Shown here one piece after another: positions 1-11,728 of a stretch of DNA of 64,000 bases. The notes under the pieces were generated by a model. That model was not told the DNA's origin and did not search any database. It saw nothing but the letters and a program-made list of their open reading frames with translations. The translations under genes and the position numbers were made by a program. The stretch comes from an uncultured Eubacteriales bacterium. Its GTDB lineage: Bacteria > Bacillota > Clostridia > Oscillospirales > CAG-382. The stretch spans positions 62,001 through 126,000 of the forward strand of contig CAKSEL010000005.1 in the NCBI GenBank assembly GCA_934446675.1, written 5' to 3'. How positions within the stretch are numbered: position 1 is the first letter of the stretch; each line of letters starts with the position of its first letter.

Positions 1-450
1 CTTCACGCAATAGTTACCGCTCATCAGAACGGTTTTGACGAGAATATGTATCTCGACGCCGCAACACGCACAAAGGTCGAAGAGACCGGCGGTGCAAACT
101 TCCTCTTTGTAACAAAGGACAACAAGGTAGTAACTCCGAAATCTTCAAGCATACTTCCGTCCATTACAAGACGTTCGCTCTTATACGTTGCAAAGGAATA
201 TCTCGGACTTGAAGTCGAGGAAAGAGACGTTTACTTTGACGAAGTTAAGGACTTTGCGGAGTGCGGACTCTGCGGAACGGCGGCTGTTATATCCCCTGTC
301 GGCAAGATCGTCGATCACGGCAAGGAAATCTGTTTCCCCAGCGGCATGAACGAAATGGGCAAGACCACAAAGAAGCTTTACGAAACGCTTACCGGTATTC
401 AGATGGGCGACATTGAAGCTCCCGAAGGCTGGATAAAGATAGTTAAGTAA
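1..450 (+). CDS. ilvE: Branched-chain amino acid aminotransferase, C-terminal part (5' end outside window)
   Basis: The reading frame is open from base 1 (LHAIVTAHQNGFDENMYLDAA...) and ends at TAA 448-450, so this is the C-terminal 149 or so residues of a longer protein. It resembles the fold-type IV PLP aminotransferases of the BCAT group II type: the stretch SSILPSITRRSLLYVAKE and the glycine-rich ECGLCGTAAVISPVG segment match the cofactor-phosphate and substrate-carboxylate regions of the family. The enzyme transfers the amino group between glutamate and the keto acids of leucine, isoleucine and valine in the cytosol. The PLP-binding lysine lies upstream of the window and is not visible. 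A good intrinsic terminator follows, so this is the last gene of its transcript. Confidence 0.9.
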   Translation, partial: LHAIVTAHQNGFDENMYLDAATRTKVEETGGANFLFVTKDNKVVTPKSSSILPSITRRSLLYVAKEYLGLEVEERDVYFDEVKDFAECGLCGTAAVISPVGKIVDHGKEICFPSGMNEMGKTTKKLYETLTGIQMGDIEAPEGWIKIVK

Positions 451-476
451 TCCGGCAACAAAACAAATCACAAATT

Positions 477-519
477 ACAGACTGATTATGGATAGGTTCC
501 GTAACCGGTCTGTTTTTTT
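477..519 (+). terminator. Rho-independent terminator after ilvE
   Basis: ACAGAC at 477-482 pairs with GTCTGT at 508-513. An inner GGTT/AACC hairpin lies inside, and a T run at 513-519 follows. Confidence 0.8.
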
Positions 520-589
520 GCGCTAAAATACCCGATGCGAAAGTTTTATATACTCACGCACCGGGCAAATTCAAAAACAGGATATTTAC

Positions 590-1063
590 TTATTCGATAA
601 CAATGCTCTTTATCTTCTGATCTTCTCTCGGTCTGTCATATCTGTCGGTTGACACGGTTGCTATCTCGTCGAGTGTGTCAAAGCCGTCGGTAAGCTTGCC
701 GAAAGCCGCGTACTGACCGTCAAGGTGCGGTGAGTCCTCATGCATGATAAAGAACTGGCTTCCTGCGGAGTCGGGATCCATTGCTCTCGCCATGGAAATT
801 ACGCCTCTTGTATGCTTGAGGTCATTCTTCACGCCGTTTGCCGCAAATTCGCCCTTAATTGAATATCCGGGGCCGCCGCAGCCGTTTCCGTCGGGATCTC
901 CGCCCTGTATCATAAAGCCTTCTATTACGCGGTGGAATATAAGTCCGTCGTAAAATCCGTCCTTTGCGAGCTTTACAAAGTTATCTACCGTAATAGGCGC
1001 GGTTTCGGGATAAAGCTCAAGCGTCATGGTCTTGCCGTTTTCCATTGTAATTACTGCTTTCAT
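590..1063 (-). CDS. Cyclophilin-type peptidyl-prolyl cis-trans isomerase
   Basis: A single-domain cyclophilin of about 157 residues that catalyses cis-trans isomerisation of Xaa-Pro bonds. The family signatures are intact: FHRVIEGFMIQGGDP (catalytic Arg in FHR), GVISMARAMDPDSAGSQFFI (SQFF) and LDGQYAAFGKL. There is no signal peptide, so it is cytosolic. The ATG at 1063 is preferred because an AAAGGA sequence lies about 8 bases upstream; the ATG at 1069 would leave only 2 bases of spacing. It follows rpoC on the same strand, separated by a hairpin, and may be partly co-transcribed with it. Confidence 0.95.
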   Translation of the reverse strand: MKAVITMENGKTMTLELYPETAPITVDNFVKLAKDGFYDGLIFHRVIEGFMIQGGDPDGNGCGGPGYSIKGEFAANGVKNDLKHTRGVISMARAMDPDSAGSQFFIMHEDSPHLDGQYAAFGKLTDGFDTLDEIATVSTDRYDRPREDQKIKSIVIE

Positions 1064-1100
1064 ATGCATTTCCTTTCCGAATTACAAAAATCATCTTATT

Positions 1101-1131
1101 CAAACAAAGGACACCCGGAAAATGAGTGCCC
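1101..1131 (-). terminator. Hairpin downstream of rpoC, possible weak terminator
   Basis: An eight-pair stem (1109-1116 with 1124-1131, including G-U pairs) is followed on the minus strand by an interrupted U tract (TTTGTTTG). It is probably leaky into the cyclophilin gene. Confidence 0.45.
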
Positions 1132-1159
1132 TCTGTGTGTTTTTATGCTTTTAAGGAGT

Positions 1160-4924
<3,765 letters not shown>

Positions 4925-4967
4925 TGCTTAGCTTCGCTCCTTTTAATCTAAATATACGAGCTTTTTA

Positions 4968-7900
4968 TCAGTCGTCGTATCCGTCGCTGTCTTTATCGTC
5001 GTCAAAGAAGCCGGAATCGTCGAATTCATCTTCGTCCTCTTCTTCATCTTCGACAGCGTCGCCGTTTTCGTCCTCAAGGAAGAAGCCTTCCATGTTGGAT
5101 TCCTTGACGCTTTCTCCGACATCGTCGGGAGCTACGTTCTTAACGTTTTCCATCTCCTCGGCGCTGCTGTCCTTGAGCGTTATCTCGTTGCCGTCCTCAT
5201 CGAGCACACGCACGTCGAGTGCAAGAGAACGAAGTTCGCGTATAAGCACCTTAAAGGACTCGGGCACGCCCGGAGTCGGGATATTTTGACCCTTGATTAT
5301 CGCCTCATAAGCCTTTACACGTCCTACAACGTCGTCAGACTTAACGGTAAGGATTTCCTGGAGCGTATAAGCTGCGCCGTAAGCCTCGAGAGCCCATACT
5401 TCCATTTCTCCGAATCTCTGTCCGCCGAACTGAGCTTTACCGCCGAGAGGCTGCTGAGTTACCAGCGAGTAAGGACCGGTGGAACGGGCATGGATCTTAT
5501 CGTCTACAAGGTGATGCAGCTTGAGGTAATACATGATACCTACCGTTACGGGGTTATCGAACTGTTCGCCGGTTCTTCCGTCGTAAAGTATCGACTTGCC
5601 GTCGGGACGCATACCTGCCTTTTCGAGGCACTCTGCTATATCCTTTTCGTTTGCGCCGTCGAATACCGGCGTCATTATCTTCCAGCCGAGTTTCTTTGCG
5701 GCGATACCGAGGTGAACTTCAAGCACCTGTCCTATATTCATTCGGGAAGGTACGCCCAGAGGATTAAGCACGATATCAAGCGGAGTTCCGTCTTCAAGGA
5801 AAGGCATATCTTCGGGAGGAAGTATTCTCGAAACGACACCCTTATTACCGTGACGGCCCGCCATTTTATCTCCGACGGAGATCTTTCTCTTTTGTGCTAT
5901 ATAAACTCTTACTACCTTATTTACTCCGGGAGAAAGCTCATCGGAATTCTCTCTCGAAAATTCTCTTACGTCAACGACGATACCGCTTTCACCGTGCGGA
6001 AGTCTGAGAGACGTATCTCTTACTTCTCTTGCCTTTTCGCCGAATATTGCGCGCAGCAGTCTTTCTTCTGCGGTAAGCTCGGTTTCGCCCTTAGGCGTTA
6101 CCTTACCGACGAGTATGTCGCCTGCCTTAACCTCTGCGCCTATGCTGATTATACCCTTATCGGTAAGGTTTTTAAGTGCGTCCTCGCCGACGTTCGGTAT
6201 ATCTCTTGTGATTTCCTCCGGGCCGAGCTTTGTATCTCTTGCCTCGTGGGAATATTCTTCTATATGGATCGACGTATAAACGTCGTCTCTTACGAGTCTT
6301 TCATTAAGCAGAACGGCGTCCTCGTAGTTATAACCTTCCCAGGTCATGAAGCCTATGAGCGCGTTCTTACCGAGCGAAACTTCGCCGTTGCTTGTTGCGG
6401 GACCGTCCGCAATTACCTGACCCTTTGTTACATGGTCGCCCTTGAACACTATCGGTCTCTGGTTTACGCAGGTACCCTGGTTTGAACGCTTGAACTTAAT
6501 GAGGTGATACTCATGTCTGTTGCCGTCGTTCTCGCGGATAACGATTATATCACCGCTTGCCTTTTCTACGATACCCTCTTCCTTGGCGCATACTACAACG
6601 CCGGAATCGACTGCCGCCTTATATTCCATACCTGTGCCGACAATCGGGCTTTCGGTCATCATAAGCGGAACTGCCTGCTTCTGCATGTTTGAACCCATAA
6701 GCGCACGGGAGTTATCGTCGTTTTCAAGGAACGGGATCATTGCCGTAGCAACCGAAACCACCATCTTAGGAGATACGTCCATGTAGTCAACGCGTTCTTT
6801 TTCGACTTCGGTGATTTCCTCGCGTATACGAACGGTTACGCGGTTATTCTTAAAGGTTCCGTCCTCGTTAAGAGGTTCGTTTGCCTGTGCTACTACGTAT
6901 TCGTCTTCGACGTCGGCTGTCATGTACTCAACGGCATCCGTAACGACGCCCGTCGCCTTATCTACCTTACGGTAAGGAGCTTCGATAAAGCCGAATTTAT
7001 TGATCTTTGCGTATGTCGAGAGATACGAGATAAGACCGATGTTAGGACCTTCAGGCGTTTCTATCGGGCACATACGGCCGTAATGGGTATAATGTACGTC
7101 GCGGACTTCAAACGAAGCGCGGTCACGCGAAAGACCGCCCGGGCCGAGAGCCGAAAGACGTCTCTTATGCGTAAGTTCCGCAAGAGGATTTGCCTGATCC
7201 ATGAACTGGGACAGCGGCGAAGAGCCGAAGAATTCTTTTATTGCGGAAACGATAGGTCTTATATTGATAAGGTTCTGAGGAGTGAGGTTCTCGGTTTCCT
7301 GCATCGTCATTCTTTCCTTGACGAGCTTTTCCATACGCGTAAAGCCTATACGCATCTGATTCTGGAGAAGTTCTCCGACGCTGCGCAGTCTTCTGTTTCC
7401 GAGATGGTCTATATCGTCAACGTTGCCGCAGTTATGAGCAAGGCAGAGCATATAGTTGACCGACGCATAAATATCGTCGCGTGTAATATGCTTAGGTATA
7501 AGCTCAGCCTTTCTCTGCTTGAACGCTGCAAGGAATTCTTCTTCGCTCGACGTTGTATCGAGTATTTCGCGAAGCACTCCGACGTTAACTCTTTCTTCAA
7601 GATTGAGCGACGAAAGGTCATAGCTTTCCGGAACTATTCCGAGCTTATCGATAAACGCCATATGGTTATTGAAAACCTTGAACTCTACGGGATTCTCGAC
7701 ATCCTGGGAATAGAGGTAAACCTCGGATACGCCCGCGTCCTCTATCTTCTGTGCGCTCTCTCTGTTAAGGAGAGTATTTTCATCAAAGATAACTTCTCCG
7801 GTAAAGGGATTTACGGCAGGTCTTGAAAGCTTAAAGCCTGCGATACGTCTTGCGAGCGCGAGTTTCTTATTGAACTTATATCTTCCGACTGCGGAAATAT

Positions 7901-8720
7901 CGTATCTCTTTGCGTCAAAGAAAAGGTTATTGAGAAGTATCTGCGCGCTCTCTACGATTGCGGGATCGCCGGGACGCAGCTTCTTATAAATTTCCTTCAA
8001 TGATTCTTCATACGGAGATGTGCCCTTCTTTTCGGCTTCGCTCTCCATAAGATCCTTTGACATTGTAGCCTTAAGCTTTTCGTCATTGCCGAACATATCG
8101 GTAAGATCTCTGTCGGTTGAAAGACCGAGTGCGCGGAGGAATACCGTTACCGGAAGCTTTCTGTTTTTATCTATGCGGACATAGAAAATATCATTTGCGT
8201 CGGTTTCGTACTCAAGCCATGCGCCTCTGTACGGGATAACGGTTGCGGCATACAGCTTTTTACCGGACTTATCGTCGCTTGCTTCGTAATATATGCCCGG
8301 AGAACGCACTATCTGCGATACTACAACTCTCTCCGCGCCGTTGATGACAAAGGTACCCTGCTCGGTCATAAGCGGGAAATCGCCCATGAATACTTCGGAT
8401 TCCTTTACTTCGCCGGTTTCCTTATTGGTAAGTCTGACGGTAACTCTCAGATGTGCCGCGTAGTTAACGTCGCGTTCCTTACACTCTTCAACAGGGTATT
8501 TCGGCGTTTTGTCTATCGAAAAATCCACAAATTCGATAAACAGGTTTCCGGTATAGTCAACAAGAGGAGACACATCCTCGAGGACTTCCCTCATACCGTC
8601 GTTTAGGAACCACTCATACGATTCCTTCTGCACCTCTATGAGGTTGGGCATTTCGAGCTTTTCATCTATCTTTGAAAAGCTGTACCTGATGTTATTGCCG
8701 AGTTTGCAAGGCTTCACCAT
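4968..8720 (-). CDS. rpoB: DNA-directed RNA polymerase subunit beta
   Basis: The 1250-residue beta subunit, full length for Firmicutes. The rifampicin-binding cluster reads SSPLSQFMDQANPLAELTHK and continues RRLSALGPGGL; the usual sensitive residues (S, Q, D, H, S) are present, but the position before LSQF is Pro where most homologues have Gln. GDKMAGRHGNKGV and the C-terminal FGGQRFGEMEVWALEAYGAA are intact. The protein ends in an acidic D/E-rich tail of about 35 residues. The ATG at 8720 is preferred over the TTG at 8729 because GGAGTG lies about 10 bases upstream. rplJ-rplL, the usual upstream genes, are absent; repeat element A lies there instead. Confidence 0.99.
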   Translation of the reverse strand: MVKPCKLGNNIRYSFSKIDEKLEMPNLIEVQKESYEWFLNDGMREVLEDVSPLVDYTGNLFIEFVDFSIDKTPKYPVEECKERDVNYAAHLRVTVRLTNKETGEVKESEVFMGDFPLMTEQGTFVINGAERVVVSQIVRSPGIYYEASDDKSGKKLYAATVIPYRGAWLEYETDANDIFYVRIDKNRKLPVTVFLRALGLSTDRDLTDMFGNDEKLKATMSKDLMESEAEKKGTSPYEESLKEIYKKLRPGDPAIVESAQILLNNLFFDAKRYDISAVGRYKFNKKLALARRIAGFKLSRPAVNPFTGEVIFDENTLLNRESAQKIEDAGVSEVYLYSQDVENPVEFKVFNNHMAFIDKLGIVPESYDLSSLNLEERVNVGVLREILDTTSSEEEFLAAFKQRKAELIPKHITRDDIYASVNYMLCLAHNCGNVDDIDHLGNRRLRSVGELLQNQMRIGFTRMEKLVKERMTMQETENLTPQNLINIRPIVSAIKEFFGSSPLSQFMDQANPLAELTHKRRLSALGPGGLSRDRASFEVRDVHYTHYGRMCPIETPEGPNIGLISYLSTYAKINKFGFIEAPYRKVDKATGVVTDAVEYMTADVEDEYVVAQANEPLNEDGTFKNNRVTVRIREEITEVEKERVDYMDVSPKMVVSVATAMIPFLENDDNSRALMGSNMQKQAVPLMMTESPIVGTGMEYKAAVDSGVVVCAKEEGIVEKASGDIIVIRENDGNRHEYHLIKFKRSNQGTCVNQRPIVFKGDHVTKGQVIADGPATSNGEVSLGKNALIGFMTWEGYNYEDAVLLNERLVRDDVYTSIHIEEYSHEARDTKLGPEEITRDIPNVGEDALKNLTDKGIISIGAEVKAGDILVGKVTPKGETELTAEERLLRAIFGEKAREVRDTSLRLPHGESGIVVDVREFSRENSDELSPGVNKVVRVYIAQKRKISVGDKMAGRHGNKGVVSRILPPEDMPFLEDGTPLDIVLNPLGVPSRMNIGQVLEVHLGIAAKKLGWKIMTPVFDGANEKDIAECLEKAGMRPDGKSILYDGRTGEQFDNPVTVGIMYYLKLHHLVDDKIHARSTGPYSLVTQQPLGGKAQFGGQRFGEMEVWALEAYGAAYTLQEILTVKSDDVVGRVKAYEAIIKGQNIPTPGVPESFKVLIRELRSLALDVRVLDEDGNEITLKDSSAEEMENVKNVAPDDVGESVKESNMEGFFLEDENGDAVEDEEEDEDEFDDSGFFDDDKDSDGYDD

Positions 8721-8831
8721 GGTATGCAATCACTCCATTCACTTCTCGGTCGTTTTGGTTTTTAACCGCGTCGTACGTCCTTTATCCGCTCAAAACGGGC
8801 AGACTACTACTCGATTATAATGCAGTATATA

Positions 8832-8860
8832 ACTTTAGCACCTTTTTGGGCATTTGTCAA
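8832..8860 (-). promoter_or_regulatory. Sigma-A promoter of rpoB-rpoC
   Basis: On the minus strand TTGACA (8855-8860) is followed after 17 bases by TAAAGT (8832-8837). A second TATAAT-like hexamer lies nearer the gene. The leader is about 105 bases long. Confidence 0.7.
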
Positions 8861-8947
8861 GATTTATTCCTTAAAATGTCTATTATTTACTGTAAGGTAA
8901 CAGTTTTTACACTATTTAGACACAGAATGTTTGACCGGGTAGTGCTT

Positions 8948-9950
8948 GATTTGGGTGGGAACGGAAAATATTTTTCAAAGTGCGACTTTGTACACCCTCT
9001 TTTCGGAATCAAAAAGTAGAAAAGATACTTTGTGTTTATCTAACTGACGCTTGTTTTGGGCGAAAAAGAATAATTCACTTCCATGTGCACCCCTATTCCC
9101 CCACTTTTCGGAATCGAAAAGGTGGACAAAAGATTTTCGCCGCTCAAACGCCGCAGCGAAAGCGCGGCTTCCTATCCACACATCAAACAATCGTCGGTGA
9201 AATTTCCAAGCGCCTCCGAAATTTGCCATCATCGCTCGCAGACGCTCCGCGCTGCTCGATGGGGTTGGTTTCTAAATAAATGTTTTGGTTGACACGGTTC
9301 AACTTTTATACCATGTCACGTTACGGTCTGCGTAAACTGTGTTTTAGGCTAAAAAATACAATTTTTATGCGTTATTACGCAGTCAACAGGACTTGTCTTT
9401 CTGCCCGGCTTGCCTTCGGCAAGAAACTTGGTTCAAATGTTACTTTTATGTATAGTAAAAAACTCTGTGCAAAGTATAAACACAATGCACAGAGTATATT
9501 TTTGTATTAATTAAAAGCCAAATTGCACTTATTAGCCAACTAAACATAAAATTAACATTCAGCCGTAGTCATCTCGCGACAGCGAGCCGAGCGTAAAGGT
9601 AAATCCTGTTGACTGTTTGAGTATATTAAAAGTAACACTTTTCCCGAACCGGTTTAACTTCGTACAGAACCCCATATCCGCACGCCTGTCGCGCGGCGAT
9701 TTCACAACACAGTTTCAGGGGCAGTGCAAAACGAGAGTTTTTGAGCTTTTGGAGGCGCTGTTTGTTTCGGTACGCGTTTACACTCTTTAGAGTGAAATCC
9801 TCCCGTCGGGGATTGTCAAGGGGCGAGTAGTCCCTTGAACGGTTTATCCTCGCAGGGGACTTTTTCCTCGCAGGAGGACTTTTCTCCGTAGAAAAGCGTC
9901 AGTACAAAGTTGCACTTTGAAGAATATTTCCCTATTCCGCCAAAGCCAAC
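8948..9950. repeat. Intergenic repeat element A (inverted-dimer type)
   Basis: About 1 kb without a credible gene, lying between rpoB and the DUF554 gene. It is collinear with element D over most of its length. The left end (8948-8995) and right end (about 9905-9945) are imperfect inverted repeats sharing TTCAAAGTGC and ACTTTGTAC. Inner inverted copies of the GTCAACAGGAC motif lie at about 9381 (plus strand) and 9605 (minus strand; here GTCAACAGGAT). A central perfect 10-bp hairpin (9462-9471 with 9486-9495) sits between them. The 46-bp core shared with B, C and D is at 9657-9702 on the minus strand. The right half carries the CAAGGG/CCCTTG hairpin cassette found also in C. The boundaries are estimates from comparison of the four copies. 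Confidence 0.85.
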
Positions 9951-9965
9951 CTGATGCTCCGCCCC

Positions 9966-10694
9966 TCAGAACCTAAAGTACGCCTTCAGTAAGCAGCATA
10001 TCACAAGCGCCGGCAGCATATTTGCAACACGGAATTTTCTGCCCAGGCATAAGTTCGCACCCACGCAGAATACGAGTACCGAACCCACAAACGACAGCAC
10101 AAACGCAACGTCGTCCGGAACGGACTTCCCGGCAAGCGCCGCAATAACCGTTATACCGCCCTGAAATATGCCGACGGGTAACGCCGAAAAAATAACGCCT
10201 TTTCCGTATGTCGCAGCAAGCATCATTACTATTATTCCGTCAAGCACGCTCTTTGCATAAAGCATTGACGGATCATGGTTCATTCCGTCCTCAATAGGCC
10301 CTATGACCGCCATTGCTCCGACGCACACTATAAGCGACGCCGTGATAAATCCCGTCACAAACTGCGAATCGCGGTTTCCTCTGTCCGCTTTTTCCTTGAG
10401 CCACTCTCCGAAACTTTCAAGCCGCTGCTCTATCTTGAGTGCCTCGCCGATAAACGAACCTGCAACAAGACTCGCTATAAGTATCGACGAATTGTATGAC
10501 AAAAGATTTCCGTCACTTCCGAGCTTTACCATTCCGGCAATAGCTCCCGAAAGCCCTATAAACAGCGTACAAAGTCCGAGCGAATCCATTATTATGTCGC
10601 GGAAACGCTGCTTTAATCCCTTTTTGAAAATGAGTCCGCACAAACCGCCTGCAATTATCGCAAGTACGTTTGCGGCTGTACCTATCCCGGTCAT
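9966..10694 (-). CDS. DUF554 family integral membrane protein
   Basis: A 242-residue polytopic membrane protein with about six or seven hydrophobic segments. It matches the DUF554 (YqgA/YdfK-like) family by the N-terminal GTAANVLAIIAGGLCGLIFKKG segment, the SLVAGSFIGEALKIE loop and the ASLIVCVGAMAVIGPIEDG segment. The function of the family is not established; transport has been suggested. It starts at ATG 10694 with AGAGGA upstream, 16 bases after ksgA, so the two genes are probably one transcript. Element A follows the stop codon directly. Confidence 0.88.
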   Translation of the reverse strand: MTGIGTAANVLAIIAGGLCGLIFKKGLKQRFRDIIMDSLGLCTLFIGLSGAIAGMVKLGSDGNLLSYNSSILIASLVAGSFIGEALKIEQRLESFGEWLKEKADRGNRDSQFVTGFITASLIVCVGAMAVIGPIEDGMNHDPSMLYAKSVLDGIIVMMLAATYGKGVIFSALPVGIFQGGITVIAALAGKSVPDDVAFVLSFVGSVLVFCVGANLCLGRKFRVANMLPALVICCLLKAYFRF

Positions 10695-10710
10695 GTCAAT
10701 ATCCTCTTTG

Positions 10711-11598
10711 TTATATTCTGTCCTTCAAAGTCTCATACAGCTTTACAAAATCTCCGGCTTCAAGCTTTTCACCGCGCACGTCTGCGCCCATTCCGAGAGT
10801 TTCGGAAACAATATCGCAAAGCTCCGTCTTTGACATATCGGCAAAGATGCCCGAAAGCGAATTTACAAGCGTTTTGCGCCTTTGCGAGAACGCCGCTTTT
10901 ATCAGTTTTGACGCACCGTTCGTCTGCTCTTTTGTAAATCTCGGCACTTTGTACGGTTCTATTCGTATCACGGCGCTGTCAACCTTGGGTCTTGGGAAAA
11001 AGCACCCGGACGGCACCGAAAACAGTCTTTTTACCGACGCGTAAAGATTTATCTGAGCCGTAATCGCGCCGTAATTGTCGTCGGACGGCTTTGAACACAG
11101 TCTTTGCGCCACCTCTTTCTGCACCATTACGGTTATAAAGGCAAATTTTCCGTATTGTTCAAGCAGTTTCATGATTATCGGCGTTGTGATATAATACGGC
11201 AGGTTTGCGCACACGCAAGGCACAAGCCTGTTTCCGTCCTTGTCCGTATCGCGCTCCGCAATAAATTTATCAAGGTCAACGTCCATTATGTCGCCGAAAT
11301 AAACCGACACGTTATCGCGTCCCGAAAGCGAATCGACAAGCACCTGTTTTAACGACTCGTCTATTTCAACAGCCTCAACGCGCGTGAATCTGTCAGAAAG
11401 CTCTCTTGTGAGAATACCGGCGCCCGGCCCTATCTCAAGCATAAGATACGGCGCTTTTGTTTCGGGAACACTCTCCGACTCAAACGTATAATCGGTACAT
11501 TCCATAGCGATCCTGCGCGGAATTTTAACGTCGGTAAGAAAGTTCTGACCGTATTTTTTCTGAAATTTAAAATCATGTTCGGAAAACAGCGATGCCAA
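10711..11598 (-). CDS. rsmA: 16S rRNA (adenine1518-N6/adenine1519-N6)-dimethyltransferase
   Basis: A 295-residue KsgA/RsmA protein that uses SAM to dimethylate two adjacent adenines in helix 45 of 16S rRNA during late 30S assembly. The N-terminal KKYGQNFL motif (residues 14-21), the SAM-binding EIGPGAGILT (from residue 55) and the catalytic NLPYYIT motif are all present. The C-terminal domain contains FFPRPKVDSAVIRI and FSQRRKTL, as in the family. The start is TTG at 11598, with GAGGTG six bases upstream. It is followed 16 bases later by the DUF554 gene. Confidence 0.97.
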   Translation of the reverse strand: MASLFSEHDFKFQKKYGQNFLTDVKIPRRIAMECTDYTFESESVPETKAPYLMLEIGPGAGILTRELSDRFTRVEAVEIDESLKQVLVDSLSGRDNVSVYFGDIMDVDLDKFIAERDTDKDGNRLVPCVCANLPYYITTPIIMKLLEQYGKFAFITVMVQKEVAQRLCSKPSDDNYGAITAQINLYASVKRLFSVPSGCFFPRPKVDSAVIRIEPYKVPRFTKEQTNGASKLIKAAFSQRRKTLVNSLSGIFADMSKTELCDIVSETLGMGADVRGEKLEAGDFVKLYETLKDRI

Positions 11599-11623
11599 GC
11601 TAACACCTCTTTATCTTTTTATC

Positions 11624-11662
11624 AAAAACACAAGTACGGAACGCCGAAAAGACGCTCCGCAC
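11624..11662 (-). terminator. Terminator of the peptide-binding lipoprotein gene
   Basis: A 10-pair stem with two G-U pairs (11634-11643 with 11653-11662) is followed on the minus strand by TTGTGTTTTT. Confidence 0.65.
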
Positions 11663-11728
11663 CGTAATTTTTACATTTATTGCCGAAACTCTCTTATCGG
11701 CTTGCGGCACCGTAAAGAGCTGCGCAAG

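Noticed and set aside
8721..8947. L10/L12-type autoregulatory leader before rpoB
   Set aside because: rplJ and rplL are not in the window and no matching structure was recognised.
8980..9279. Open frames inside elements A and D (also 59153-59470 and 59873-60127) sharing the peptide FAAQTPQRKRG or a close variant
   Set aside because: The shared peptide follows from the repeated DNA. The frames have no ribosome binding sites, occur on both strands of the palindromic arms and diverge outside the shared module, so they are not treated as genes.
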